Assembly (NCBI RefSeq): GCF_000252125.1
Contig: NZ_AHKF01000018.1
Location: 496,001-560,000 of the forward strand
Length of the DNA stretch: 64,000 nt
Reading direction: 5' to 3'
DNA from: Flavobacterium frigoris PS1
GTDB taxonomy: Bacteria > Bacteroidota > Bacteroidia > Flavobacteriales > Flavobacteriaceae
The notes beneath the pieces were generated by a model that saw nothing but the letters and a program-made list of their open reading frames with translations, was not told the origin of the DNA and did no database searches. Both the position numbers and the translations under genes were made by a program. This document shows, one piece after another, positions 7,963-18,800 of this stretch; position 1 is the first letter of the stretch; each line of letters begins with the position of its first letter.

Positions 7963-10900
7963 ATGTTTGATAAATTTATACAAAGACCTGTATTATCGAT
8001 AGTAATATCGCTAGTAATTGTCTTCCTGGGAATATTGGCTATGACCGGATTGCCAGTGACACAATTTCCTGCTATTTCGCCTCCAAAGGTGAATATCACC
8101 GCTGATTATCCTGGAGCTAATGGTGAATTGATGGTGAAAGCGGTAGTTATTCCTTTAGAAAGAGCTATTAACGGAGTTCCCGGAATGAAATACATCACCT
8201 CAGATGCAGGAAATGATGGTGAAGCTTCTGTTCAAGTTGTTTTTAATCTTGGAACTGATCCTAACCAAGCGGCAATTAATATTCAAAACCGTGTTGCTTC
8301 TGTAATTAATAAATTACCACCGTTAGTAGTGAGAGAGGGTTTAAAAATTACTCGTGAAGAGCCAAACATGCTTTTGTATGTCAACTTGTTCAGTAAAGAC
8401 CCAAAAACGAATCAAAAATTCCTTTATAATTATGCTGATATCAATATTCTGTCGGATTTAAAACGTGTAAACGGAGTAGGGGTTGCCGATATTTTAGGAA
8501 ATCGTGATTATGCGATGCGTATTTGGTTGAAACCAGACAGAATGTTAGCGTATAAAATTTCTGCTGATGAGGTAATGGAATCATTAAGCAACCAAAGTTT
8601 AGAAGCTTCGCCTGGAAAAACGGGGGAAAGTTCTGGTAAAAGATCACAAGCTTTTGAATATGTATTAAAATACAAAGGAAGGTACACTACAAAAGAAGGT
8701 TATGAAAATATTGTAGTACGCTCAAGTGCTAATGGAGAATTACTTCGATTAAAAGATGTTGCCGAAGTAGAATTTGGTAGTTCGATGTATGATATTTATT
8801 CCAGTATTGACGGAAAACCTTCTGCAGCAATTACCATTAAACAATCGTATGGTAGTAATGCGAGTCAGGTTATTAAAGATGTAAAAGCAAAACTAGAAGA
8901 GTTAAAAAAGTCATTTCCTAAAGGAATGGATTATGAAATCAGTTATGATGTGTCTAAATTCTTAGACGCTTCTATCGAAAAAGTAATTCATACTCTTGTT
9001 GAAGCTTTTATCTTAGTAGGATTAGTGGTGTTCTTATTCCTTGGAGATTGGCGTTCTACGGTTATTCCTGCAATTGCAGTTCCAGTTTCATTGATTGGTA
9101 CGTTTGCTTTCATGCAACTTTTTGGAATAACCATCAACTTAATTACGCTATTTGCTTTGGTATTAGCAATTGGTGTCGTAGTCGATGATGCCATTGTTGT
9201 AATTGAAGCGGTCCACGCTAAAATGGAAGAAGAGCATCTCTCTGCCAGAAAAGCGACTAAAAAAGCGATGTCAGAGATAGGTGGAGCAATTATAGCAATT
9301 ACCTTTTTAATGGCTGCCGTATTTATTCCAGTTGCATTTATGTCTGGCCCGGTAGGGATTTTCTACCGTCAGTTTTCAATCACAATGGCTACAGCAATTA
9401 TTCTTTCGGGAATTGTGGCGTTGACATTGACACCAGCATTATGTGCATTGATGTTGAAAAATAACCACGGAAAACCACGTCCTAAAAATTTAATCAATCG
9501 GTTTTTAGATGGTTTTAATAAAAAGTTTGATCATTTGTCAGAAGGGTACAGAAAAGTACTAACGATGTTCATCAACCGAAGATCGGTTTCAATAGGAGTT
9601 TTACTTGCTTTTTGTGTGGGTATATTTTTTATAAACAATAGTTTGCCTTCTGGTTTTATTCCAAATGAGGATCAAGGAATGTTCTATGCTATTATTCAAA
9701 CTCCTCCAGGTTCATCATTAGAAAGAACCAATCAAATTGCGGAAAAACTGCAGAAAGTAGCCGAAAAAATTGATGGAGTGAAGTCGGTTTCTGCCTTAGC
9801 AGGTTACGAAATTTTAACTGAGGGAACAGGTGCAAACACAGGAACTTGTTTGATCAACTTAAAAAGTTGGGAAGATCGTCATGAAAATGTGGAGGAAATT
9901 ATTAAAAAGTTAGAGGAAGAAACTAAGAATATTTCGGGTGCTACTATTGAATATTTCCAACCTCCAGCGGTACCTGGATATGGAGCCGCCGGTGGATTTG
10001 AGCTGCGTTTACTTGACAAAGCAGGATCAGGTGATTATAAAAAGATGGAAACGGTAAGTAGAGAGTTTGTGGCCGAGTTGAAAAAACGTCCTGAACTAAC
10101 GTCAGTGTTTACCTTTTATAGTGCCAGTTTCCCGCAATACATGCTGGATATCGATAATGATATTGCACAACAAAAAGGAGTGAGCATCGAGAATGCAATG
10201 AATACCTTGTCAACACTTGTAGGTAGTAATTATGAAACCAATTTTATAAAATACGACCGTCAATACAAAGTAATTGTACAAGCTTCACCTGAATATAGAG
10301 CGCTACCTGAAGACATTTTGAAATTGTATGTAAAAAACAATAGAGATGAGATGGTACCGTTTTCTGCTTTCATGAAAATGAAAAAAGTGTATGGATTATC
10401 TGAAATTACGAGACATAATATGTACAATGCAGCTGAAATTAGTGGTGCGCCAGCTATTGGTTACAGTAGTGGAACCGCAATTCAAGTTGTAAATGAAGTC
10501 GCTGCAAAAACACTTCCTAGAGGATTTGGTATTGACTGGGCAGGTATTTCTGCTGATGAGGTTGCCAGAGGAAATGAAGCTATTTATATCTTTTTAATCT
10601 GTCTTGGCTTTGTATACTTAGTTCTTGCAGCTCAATACGAGAGTTTTGTTCTACCACTTATTGTTATTTTCTCACTGCCAGCAGGTATTTTTGGAGCCTT
10701 TTTATTCTTGAAATTATTTGGTTTAGAAAACAATATCTACGCTCAGGTTTCTTTAATAATGCTCATTGGTCTGTTAGGTAAAAATGCAGTGTTAATTGTA
10801 GAGTTTGCGGCACAGAAGCACAGTCAGGGTGTTTCCGTAATTGATGCGGCCATGGAAGGTGCTATGGTACGTTTCAGACCTATATTAATGACTTCTTTTG

Positions 10901-11127
10901 CTTTTATTGCTGGTTTGATTCCGCTTTCATTAGCCTCAGACCCAGGTAAAATTGGAAATAGAACTTTAGGTACAGCCGCAGCGGGAGGAATGTTTATAGG
11001 TACAATATGTGGTGTTATATTAATACCAGGATTGTATTTGATTTTTGCTAAAATATCAGAAAAACACAAGCTCTCTAAAGACGAAGATGAAAATCCATTC
11101 ACTGAATATTTAAATGATAATGAATAA
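7963..11127 (+). CDS. RND (HAE1-type) efflux pump, inner-membrane transporter
   Basis: The length of 1054 residues is typical of AcrB/MexB-like pumps. It has an N-terminal transmembrane helix with the conserved FIQRPVLSIV start, two large periplasmic loops, and twelve predicted membrane segments. The proton-relay pair Asp408-Asp409 (GVVVDDAIVVIEAV) lies in TM4, and GNEAIYIFLICLGFVYLVLAAQYESF marks the second half. The HAE1 features suggest export of hydrophobic or amphiphilic drugs, solvents, dyes or bile-like compounds. It lies between the adaptor and channel genes, and its last codons overlap the start region of the channel gene. Confidence 0.95.
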   Translation: MFDKFIQRPVLSIVISLVIVFLGILAMTGLPVTQFPAISPPKVNITADYPGANGELMVKAVVIPLERAINGVPGMKYITSDAGNDGEASVQVVFNLGTDPNQAAINIQNRVASVINKLPPLVVREGLKITREEPNMLLYVNLFSKDPKTNQKFLYNYADINILSDLKRVNGVGVADILGNRDYAMRIWLKPDRMLAYKISADEVMESLSNQSLEASPGKTGESSGKRSQAFEYVLKYKGRYTTKEGYENIVVRSSANGELLRLKDVAEVEFGSSMYDIYSSIDGKPSAAITIKQSYGSNASQVIKDVKAKLEELKKSFPKGMDYEISYDVSKFLDASIEKVIHTLVEAFILVGLVVFLFLGDWRSTVIPAIAVPVSLIGTFAFMQLFGITINLITLFALVLAIGVVVDDAIVVIEAVHAKMEEEHLSARKATKKAMSEIGGAIIAITFLMAAVFIPVAFMSGPVGIFYRQFSITMATAIILSGIVALTLTPALCALMLKNNHGKPRPKNLINRFLDGFNKKFDHLSEGYRKVLTMFINRRSVSIGVLLAFCVGIFFINNSLPSGFIPNEDQGMFYAIIQTPPGSSLERTNQIAEKLQKVAEKIDGVKSVSALAGYEILTEGTGANTGTCLINLKSWEDRHENVEEIIKKLEEETKNISGATIEYFQPPAVPGYGAAGGFELRLLDKAGSGDYKKMETVSREFVAELKKRPELTSVFTFYSASFPQYMLDIDNDIAQQKGVSIENAMNTLSTLVGSNYETNFIKYDRQYKVIVQASPEYRALPEDILKLYVKNNRDEMVPFSAFMKMKKVYGLSEITRHNMYNAAEISGAPAIGYSSGTAIQVVNEVAAKTLPRGFGIDWAGISADEVARGNEAIYIFLICLGFVYLVLAAQYESFVLPLIVIFSLPAGIFGAFLFLKLFGLENNIYAQVSLIMLIGLLGKNAVLIVEFAAQKHSQGVSVIDAAMEGAMVRFRPILMTSFAFIAGLIPLSLASDPGKIGNRTLGTAAAGGMFIGTICGVILIPGLYLIFAKISEKHKLSKDEDENPFTEYLNDNE

Positions 11128-12553
11128 GATGAAGTTATATAGATATAGTATAGTACTAAGTCTGGGTCTTGCAGTAATAAGCTGCAAGGCACCCATGGCA
11201 GTGAATATGCCAGATAGCAAAGTGGTTCCAGCAACTTTTGGGATTTCAAAGGATAGTACAAACAGTTCAAATCTTAGTTGGAATGATTATTTTAAAGATC
11301 CCAATCTAAAAAGTTTGATTACGGTGGCTTTGCAAAACAATCAGGAGTTGTTGATTACCATGCAAGAAATTGAAATGGCTAAGAACGATATCCGTGTTAG
11401 AAAAGGCGCATTATTACCATCTGTTGGCTTAAGAGCAGGATCTGGAGTAGAAAAAGTAGGACGATATACAAGTCAAGGTGCTGGTGATGCAACTACTGAA
11501 ATTGCTCCAGGCAAAGAGTTTCCCGATCCGTTAACCGATTTTAATGTTGGCGCTTATGCGAATTGGGAAGTTGATATTTGGAAAAAGCTACGCAATTCTA
11601 AGAAAGCGGCTGTTACTAGATATTTAGCTACGGTAGAAGGGAAGAATTTCGTAATCACAAATCTTATTTCTGAAGTTGCCGATTCTTATTATGAATTGCT
11701 AGCACTAGATAGTCAATTGGAAATTGTAAAAAAGAATATCCAATTGCAACAGAATGCACTTGAAATTGTTAAAATCCAAAAAGAAGCGGCTAGAGCAACA
11801 GAATTGGCAGTGCAAAAATTCCAAGCTGAAGTTTTGGCTTCAAAAAGTATGGAGTTTCAAATAAACCAAAAAATTGTTGAAACCGAAAATACGATCAATT
11901 TCTTGCTAGGTCGTTATCCTGAGAAAATTACTAGAGATAGTGCTAGTTTCTTGAACTTGTTACCGGCTTCCATTCAATCAGGTGTACCTTCTCAATTATT
12001 GGCTAATAGACCGGATATAAAACAAGCTGAGTTGGATTTAAAAGCCGCTAAACTAGATGTTAAAGTAGCTCGTGCTGAGTTTTATCCCTCACTTGATATT
12101 TCAGCAGCTTTTGGTTTACAAGCTTTCAAAACGTCTTATTTAACAAAGTTTCCTGAGTCGTTGTTGTACAATTTAGTAGGAGATGTTGCAGCTCCTTTGA
12201 TTAATAGAAACGCAATTAAAGCCGAGTTTGCTAATGCAAATGCACGTCAGTTACAAGCGTTGTATAACTATGACCGTACGATTTTGAATGCCTATTTAGA
12301 AGTTGCTAATCAACTGGCTAACATTAATAATTTAGAAAAAAGTTATGCGCTTAAAGCACAACAAGTAAAGTCATTGAACACTTCAATTAGTGTGGCTAAT
12401 GATTTATTTAAATCGGCTAGAGCTGATTATTTTGAAGTTTTAATGACACAACGTGATGCACTTGATGCCAAATTAGAATTAGTTGAAACAAAAAAAGACC
12501 AACTGAATGCTTTTGTTCAAGTTTATAAAGCACTTGGTGGCGGTTGGAAATAA
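11120..12553 (+). CDS. TolC/OprM-like outer-membrane efflux channel (NodT family lipoprotein)
   Basis: The roughly 477-residue product is a lipoprotein (LGLAVISC) with two outer-membrane efflux protein repeats. Typical motifs include LSWNDYFKDPNLKSLI.ALQNN, LISEVADSYYELLALD, and LANRPDIKQAELDLKAAK at the repeat boundary. It completes the tripartite pump. Possible starts are ATG at 11114, 11120 and 11129. The first two overlap the pump stop codon at 11125-11127; 11120 is a compromise that keeps the N-region short. A strong terminator follows the gene. Confidence 0.92.
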   Translation: MNKMKLYRYSIVLSLGLAVISCKAPMAVNMPDSKVVPATFGISKDSTNSSNLSWNDYFKDPNLKSLITVALQNNQELLITMQEIEMAKNDIRVRKGALLPSVGLRAGSGVEKVGRYTSQGAGDATTEIAPGKEFPDPLTDFNVGAYANWEVDIWKKLRNSKKAAVTRYLATVEGKNFVITNLISEVADSYYELLALDSQLEIVKKNIQLQQNALEIVKIQKEAARATELAVQKFQAEVLASKSMEFQINQKIVETENTINFLLGRYPEKITRDSASFLNLLPASIQSGVPSQLLANRPDIKQAELDLKAAKLDVKVARAEFYPSLDISAAFGLQAFKTSYLTKFPESLLYNLVGDVAAPLINRNAIKAEFANANARQLQALYNYDRTILNAYLEVANQLANINNLEKSYALKAQQVKSLNTSISVANDLFKSARADYFEVLMTQRDALDAKLELVETKKDQLNAFVQVYKALGGGWK

Positions 12554-12575
12554 ACGTCTACCAAATAATAAACCG

Positions 12576-12605
12576 AAAGAGCCAGCATGTATTGTTGGCT
12601 CTTTT
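12576..12605 (+). terminator. Intrinsic terminator of the RND efflux operon
   Basis: A 12-bp stem (12576-12587 with 12593-12604, including one G-T pair and AGAGCCA/TGGCTCT) has a 5-nt loop and ends in TTTTT. It starts 22 bp after the channel-gene stop. Confidence 0.9.
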
Positions 12606-12874
12606 TGTATAAAACTTTGATGATTTAAATTTTGTGGTGTCGATTAGGAGGGACGACAGTGTCCAGACTTTCATTCCTTTTGTTCCATTCTAAAATTTAA
12701 ATACGATTGTAACTTGGCTTTCGCCAAAGGGAACTGAGTTGGTTGCTGATAAGCGATTATTTAGATAATTTGGTTACCATATTAAAATGCTAAATATAAT
12801 ACTATGGGTATTTCGCTATTTATGCGTAAATTAGCAATGGCCATTGCCACAATTATTAACTAATACTTATTATT

Positions 12875-13354
12875 ATGAAAAAATTAGGCCTTTTTTGTTT
12901 ACTGTTAGCTTGCATTGGACTCGAAAGTTGTAAAAAAGATCAAAGCGAAAAAGTTGTTGAAGCTGCCAAAGCAGAGGCAGAAGCAACGATAAGCACTGAG
13001 TGTTATAGAGCGCTGTATGAAAATGACACTGTTAACTTAAAAATTAATACTCTAAAAAACGGCAAAATTACTGGAGATATGGTGATGAAAATTATCGATA
13101 TGCCAGAAAAAGTGGGGGAAATAGCGGGAGAATTCCGTGGTGACACCTTATTTGCCAGTTACACCTTTATTCAAGGTGGATATGAGAAAAAAACATATAA
13201 AAACCCAATGGCATTTCTAAAAAAAGGGGATCAACTTATTTTAGGTAATGGGAAAATTGAGATGGCTATGGGTGCTTCTTATTTTGCTAAAGGCGAGCCA
13301 ATAGATTTTGACAGTGTGAAATATAAATTGACAAAGGTGGACTGCGTTGATTAA
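12875..13354 (+). CDS. Small lipoprotein of unknown function
   Basis: The 159-residue product begins MKKLGLFCLLLACIGLESC, a clear lipoprotein signal with Cys19. An Ala/Glu-rich helical linker follows, then a beta-rich domain with alternating polar and hydrophobic strands (NLKINTLKNGKITGDMVMKII, GEFRGDTLFASYTF) and two Cys (about 44 and 157) that could pair. I do not recognise the family; similar short lipoproteins are common in Flavobacteria. The gene stands alone, 320 bp after the efflux operon and about 110 bp before a hairpin terminator. Confidence 0.7.
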   Translation: MKKLGLFCLLLACIGLESCKKDQSEKVVEAAKAEAEATISTECYRALYENDTVNLKINTLKNGKITGDMVMKIIDMPEKVGEIAGEFRGDTLFASYTFIQGGYEKKTYKNPMAFLKKGDQLILGNGKIEMAMGASYFAKGEPIDFDSVKYKLTKVDCVD

Positions 13355-13465
13355 ATCAAAATCTCTAGTGGCTACTGTCGTCTGTAACAAGATGAAAACA
13401 GGTGCAGTAAATTAAACATTTAGGATTTCAAGAATTATTGCAAAACCAAAAGGAAAGAATTGAAC

Positions 13466-13503
13466 TACCCCCAAAAAGTCTTAGACTAGTTGGGGGTATT
13501 TTT
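13466..13503 (+). terminator. Intrinsic terminator downstream of the lipoprotein gene
   Basis: TACCCCCAA (13466-13474) pairs with TTGGGGGTA (13490-13498). An inner AGTC/GACT pair extends the hairpin, and TTTTTA follows. Confidence 0.8.
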
Positions 13504-14153
13504 ATGCTTAAAAAGGAATGTATTAATTATAATAGGAGCGGATTCAGTTTAGAAAAGATATTCTATTTGAAAATTTACTATAAGAATAATTACAAAAACT
13601 TTATCATTTCTATTTGGGAGGTTCTCAGTAAAACAATTTTTATAATTATTACACTTTTACAGTCGTTTTTGTAACCTACAATTGACATCGTTTATCGCAA
13701 TACTAATGTGGTTTACTAAAAGCAAACTCACTTTTAAAGTATTAAGTGATTTTCTTGGAAATGTTTTCTCTGATTCCTTTTGTTGGTTATTCTATAAGAG
13801 TGTTCGGTACTTTGATACAATTAATTTAAGTGTTTTTTGGCAGAAGCCTTAGGTTGTAAATATGATGACGGAATGAAGCTATACTATGTATGTATGTTCA
13901 TGCCAAATGGCAGCTAATTAGTTTTTTTGCCGAGGCAACACTGATATAAATTAAGCTCGGCTTGTCTTGCTAAAATTTCTATTCTATGCCGTTTTTTTTG
14001 TTTTTTTTCAATACATAAATCTGGTGAAGCCGTACTTGTTTGCCGCAACTAGAACCTATTAACAATTCATTAACTATTTCGTCTCGATTTGATGGTATTG
14101 AAAACTAGGGGTATTTCTCTTATTTTGACTCCTATTAGTAAAGAGAACTATTT
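13504..14153. other. Spacer of about 650 bp without a recognisable gene
   Basis: No open frame with a protein-like composition was found on either strand. A weak inverted repeat (GCCGAG at 13929-13934, CTCGGC at 13956-13961) lies in it. The region ends with the upstream sequence of the anti-sigma gene, which has only an imperfect TATTTTG-like -7 box. Confidence 0.5.
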
Positions 14154-15131
14154 ATGTTGAATGTTAGTCAGAAAGAAAAAAAATGTGTGAGGTATCTTAC
14201 CAATGAAATGTCAAAAGCAGAGCGATCTGTATTTGAAATTGAATTGTCTTTAGATGATGATCTACTTGCTAATTTTGAAGATTTTAAAACAATTTGGATT
14301 AGTTATCCCAATAGTGAATTATCCAAAGCGACTACTTCTTTTGGACAAATCATTCAAAAACACAACAAACCAGAAAAGGAAAAACCTCTAAGGGGTTCAT
14401 TAAAGAATAAGGTACTTATTTCTACTGCTTTGATTTTGGTCTTTTGCACGATCTTTTATTTTGTTGCAATACCAAATTCAGAATATACCAACCATAAAAT
14501 TGCTTCTAAAGGAGAGCGACTCACTTTTACGCTCCCTGATAGCAGTACTGTAGTTTTAAACTCGGGAAGTGAAGTTAAATACTCTAGTGATTTTAGAAAA
14601 CAAAGAAATATTTGGCTAAAAGGAGAAGCTTACTTCAAAGTTACAAAGAATATTAATTCCCCTTTTATTGTCCATACGAATGATTTTGATGTAAAAGTTT
14701 TAGGAACAGAATTTAATGTTAATAGCAGTACAATTAACCAAACAATTTCATTAGCAAAGGGGAAGGTAAATGTATTAATGAAAGAAAGTAAGGATGAAAT
14801 TAACCTAATGCCAAATGAAGAATTGGTTTGGAATGCTAAAACAAAGTGTGTCATCAAAAGAAATTTTGATGTCAATAAAATTTTAGCTTGGAAAGATAAT
14901 ATACTTCTACTCGACGATGTGAAAATTGAAGATGCTCTTCCTGAAATTAATCAATTCTATGGGGTAAATTTTGTAATTAAAGATGCTACAATTTCAAAGA
15001 AGCATATCAAAGGGGCTTTCAAGAATCAGTCAATTGATGAATTTATAACTTCTCTAGAGTTTATTTTAGATGTGAGTATAACAGAAACTATTCAAAACAA
15101 CTTCGAAATAGCAAAATACCATGAAAATTAA
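14154..15131 (+). CDS. FecR-family anti-sigma factor of PUL 1
   Basis: The 325-residue protein has a cytoplasmic N-terminal anti-sigma region (about 1-80), one transmembrane helix (about 83-105, VLISTALILVFCTIFYFVA), a periplasmic FecR domain (LTFTLPDSSTVVLNSGSEVKYS, IWLKGEAYFKV, FDVKVLGTEFNV), and a C-terminal secretin-like DUF4974 segment. It should relay ligand loading of the SusC receptor (via its STN domain) to the ECF sigma factor. The gene precedes the sigma gene and overlaps it by 11 bp, which is the reverse of the usual sigma/anti-sigma order. This ensures the anti-sigma is made first. Confidence 0.9.
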   Translation: MLNVSQKEKKCVRYLTNEMSKAERSVFEIELSLDDDLLANFEDFKTIWISYPNSELSKATTSFGQIIQKHNKPEKEKPLRGSLKNKVLISTALILVFCTIFYFVAIPNSEYTNHKIASKGERLTFTLPDSSTVVLNSGSEVKYSSDFRKQRNIWLKGEAYFKVTKNINSPFIVHTNDFDVKVLGTEFNVNSSTINQTISLAKGKVNVLMKESKDEINLMPNEELVWNAKTKCVIKRNFDVNKILAWKDNILLLDDVKIEDALPEINQFYGVNFVIKDATISKKHIKGAFKNQSIDEFITSLEFILDVSITETIQNNFEIAKYHEN

Positions 15132-15720
15132 CCAAATAAAAATGGGCAATAGTGATTGCTTTTCGGATGATTATCTGTTTCAGCAAATTAGAAATGGTCA
15201 ATACGAAGCAATGGAACTTTTCTTCAATCGATATTATACCCCTTTGTGTCGTTTTGGATTGAGTTATGAATCGAATGCTTGTCTTGTGGAAGAAAAAGTA
15301 GCTGATATTTTTATTCAGTTGTGGAACAATAGAAATATTCTTGATAAAATTAAAAATCCTAAATCTTATATCTATGTAGTAGTAAAAAACAGTTTAAAAA
15401 CAGTACGAAAGTCAGAGCCGTTTCATCAACAGATCGATGAAACGAAAACTATTAATTCAATGTTTTCGCCTAGTAGAGAGCAGGAGATTATTGAAGACGA
15501 GCAAAAGGAATTTAATACCAATTTAATACGTGAAATATTAGATGTTATTCCTAAAAAATCACGTCAAGCTTTTGAACTCAGTAGAATAGACGGATTAAAA
15601 TACAAAGAAATTTCAGTAATTCTAAACGTCACTCCTAAAACGGTTGAAAATCATATAGCTATTGCACTCAAATATATTAGTAGAGCTTTAGAATCTCATA
15701 AAAAAGAGAGCGTTATTTAA
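15121..15720 (+). CDS. ECF RNA polymerase sigma factor of PUL 1
   Basis: This 199-residue sigma-70 family ECF protein has region 2 in YEAMELFFNRYYTPLCRF through VADIFIQLWNNR, and region 4 in IPKKSRQAFELSRIDGLKYKEIS..LNVTPKTVENHI. It starts within the last codons of the FecR gene; an alternative ATG at 15142 would remove the overlap. It is expected to direct transcription of the SusC/SusD genes 86 bp downstream when released by the FecR protein. Confidence 0.9.
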   Translation: MKINQIKMGNSDCFSDDYLFQQIRNGQYEAMELFFNRYYTPLCRFGLSYESNACLVEEKVADIFIQLWNNRNILDKIKNPKSYIYVVVKNSLKTVRKSEPFHQQIDETKTINSMFSPSREQEIIEDEQKEFNTNLIREILDVIPKKSRQAFELSRIDGLKYKEISVILNVTPKTVENHIAIALKYISRALESHKKESVI

Positions 15721-15805
15721 CTCTTTCTACTTATTAGTAGAAAAACTAACTTTTTTAAAATCAGTTTAAGTTGTTAAAAAAATAAAAATAATAATCACAG
15801 ATAAA

Positions 15806-18800
15806 ATGAAACAAAAATTTATTCTAACCTTATCATTATGCCTTCAGTTGGGTATTGGAACGATTTATTCTAATACTCCAATGAAAATTGAAGCCGTAGA
15901 AAATGTAGCTGAAAGCGAGAAAATTAATTTAAATCTAAAAGACGTTTCCGTAAAACAAATATTTTCTCTCATAGAACAGCAAATTGACAAAAAGTTCATT
16001 TATATGTCAGACCAGAAATTTCTTCAGGAAAAAATTTCTATTACGACAAATAACCAAGATTTAAATCAAGTACTCGCTGTTTTAAAAACCAAGTTGAGTC
16101 TTGATTTTAAGATAACTAAAAACGGAATTTTAGTAAAAGAACTTGGTAATTCAAATCAAAATAAGACTCAAGAAAATAGAAAAATTACAGGAGTAGTTTT
16201 AGATAATTCTAATTTGCCTATTCCCGGAGCATCTGTTTTTGTAGCAGGAACTGCAATAGCAACCACTACTGATTTTGATGGTAAATTTATGATTAATGTC
16301 CCTGAAAACACGAGCAGTTTATCTATTAGTTATATGGGATTTGAAACTAAAATAATCAATATTGAGAATAAGACAGAAATTAAAGTAATTCTTTCTGAAT
16401 CAACTTCTCAGTTAGACGAGGTTGTAGTTGTGGGATATGGTACAGAACAAAGAAGAAATGTTACCGCTTCTATTTCTTCTGTAAAAATGAAAGATATTAA
16501 ATCACAACCAAAGGCTAATGTTGTTGAAATGCTTGAAGGTCGTCTACCTGGTGTTCAAATCATGAGTGATAACAGCCCAGGAGGAGGTTCTTCTATTCGT
16601 GTACGAGGCTTTAGTACCATTAACAATAATGATCCATTAGTAATTATAGATGGGGTTCCAGCTTCAAATGGATTAAATGGTATTAATCCAACAGACATTG
16701 AAACTCTTCAAGTATTAAAGGATGCTGCATCTTCTTCTATTTATGGTTCTCGTGCTGCTAACGGAGTTGTCGTTATAACAACAAAAAAAGGTGGGAAAAA
16801 TGGTAAAACTGAAATACAATTTGATGGGTATTCCGGTGTTCAATCGGCCTTTAATTTACCTACAATGCTGAATGCACAACAATACGGTGATTTGCTTTGG
16901 CAAGCCACTAAAAATGATGGAAAAGTGCCAGCAAGTGGGATCTATGGTAGCAATCCTAATTCACCAACAATTCCTGAGTATCTTAATTCTAGTAAAACCA
17001 TTCCAAGTGATGATGTAAAATGGATTAATGAAATTATGCAGCCCGCCGCTGTTCATTCATATAATTTATCGCTGTCAAAAGGGGATGAAAAAGGCCAACA
17101 CGCTTTCTCTCTTGGCTATTTTAATCAGGAAGGAATTATAAAGCATACCGGTTTTGAACGTTTTTCGGCTCGATTTAATTCCAGTTATACCATTAAAGAC
17201 TTTTTGACTATTGGTGAAAACTTTACGTCTTCGTATACTGAGCAAGTAGCAACAGGAACGAATAGCGCTTTGGGAAGTATCGTTTATGATGCATTGCAAT
17301 TCCCTTCTATTGTTCCCGTTTATGATACTAACGGCGATTTTGCTGGAAATCCAATCAATGATATTGCAAATCCACTGGGGAATTTAACTCGTGCTAAAGA
17401 CAATAAGCAAAAGCGAATTCAAGCTTTAGGGAATGTATTTGTCAGTGCTAAGATCAGTGATTTTGTTGTTAAAACCTCTCTAGGATTGGATTTTCAGAAT
17501 TATAATTACAGAGGTTTTTCACCTGTTTATAATGAAATTCTTTCCCAAAATGTAAAAAATTCGTTAACTACTAACAACAGTTTTAATTATCAGTTAACGA
17601 TATCAAACACCTTAAATTATAAGAAACAGATTGGTAGTCATAATCTAGACGTTCTTTTGGGACAAGAAGCTATTAAGTACTACTACGAAGGGTTTGGAGC
17701 TTCTCGTCAAAACTTCCTTTATGAAGATCCTAATTTTAGATATTTAAGTTATGGTACTGAAAATCAATTAAACACGGGGACTGCAAACGAATGGGCTTTG
17801 AACTCCTATTTTGGTAGAGTAAATTATAATTTTAATCAAAAATATCTATTAAGTGCCACTGTTAGGAGGGATGGGACTTCAAGATTGGCCAATAACAATT
17901 GGGGAACTTTTCCAGCAGTTTCTGGTGGATGGAGAATAGACAAGGAAGATTTCTTTGATTTTGGAGATAAATTCAGTTCGTTTTTACTGCGTGCCAGTTG
18001 GGGACAAACAGGAAATCAACAGCTACCCTCTTATTCCACAGTAGATAGTTATTCCAACAACAATAATTATTCTGATTATGCTATTGGTGGTGGTCAAAAT
18101 GTGACAGCTACAGGATTAACGCAAACACGAGTTTCTAACGCTGATTTATCCTGGGAAACAACTACTCAGAGAACAATTGGAGTTGATCTAGGTTTTTTTA
18201 ATGATAAATTAAATGTTACGGCAGAATATTACAATAAGGAAACAAATGACATTTTGGTTTATAATGTGGTTCCACTAACCTATGGAGGTACTAATGATGG
18301 ACAATGGATTAATGACGGGCAAATGAAAAATCATGGTTTTGAACTGGATTTAAATTATGCAGATAAAATAAGTGATTTCACCTATGACCTTGCTTTGAAT
18401 TTGACGGGTTACAAAAATGAATTAACGGCTTTAAATAGCGTAGCTTATTTAGGGATTCCTAGTTCTTCTTTACATACGGTTAATTTTGATCAGGAAATAT
18501 CTAGAAGTGCAGTTGGAGAACCTATTGGATCTTTTTATGGCTATGTTTCTGAAGGTTTATTTCAAAGTCAACAAGAAGTTTCAGATTATGGTTTGCAACC
18601 TAATGCACAAGCTGGAGACCTTAAGTTTAAAGATGTCAACGGTGATGGAGTAATTGATAGTAAAGACAGGACTTTTATTGGTTCTCCACATCCTGATTTG
18701 ATGCTTGGTTTCAATATCAACCTTAAATACAAACAGTTTGATTTAGGAATGTTTTTTAACGGAAGTTTTGGAAACGATATCTATAATCTAACCAAGTACA

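Noticed and set aside
13438..13674. A 78-codon plus-strand frame after the small lipoprotein gene
   Set aside because: It starts at a TTG and runs straight through a strong terminator hairpin (13466-13498); the protein is low in complexity.
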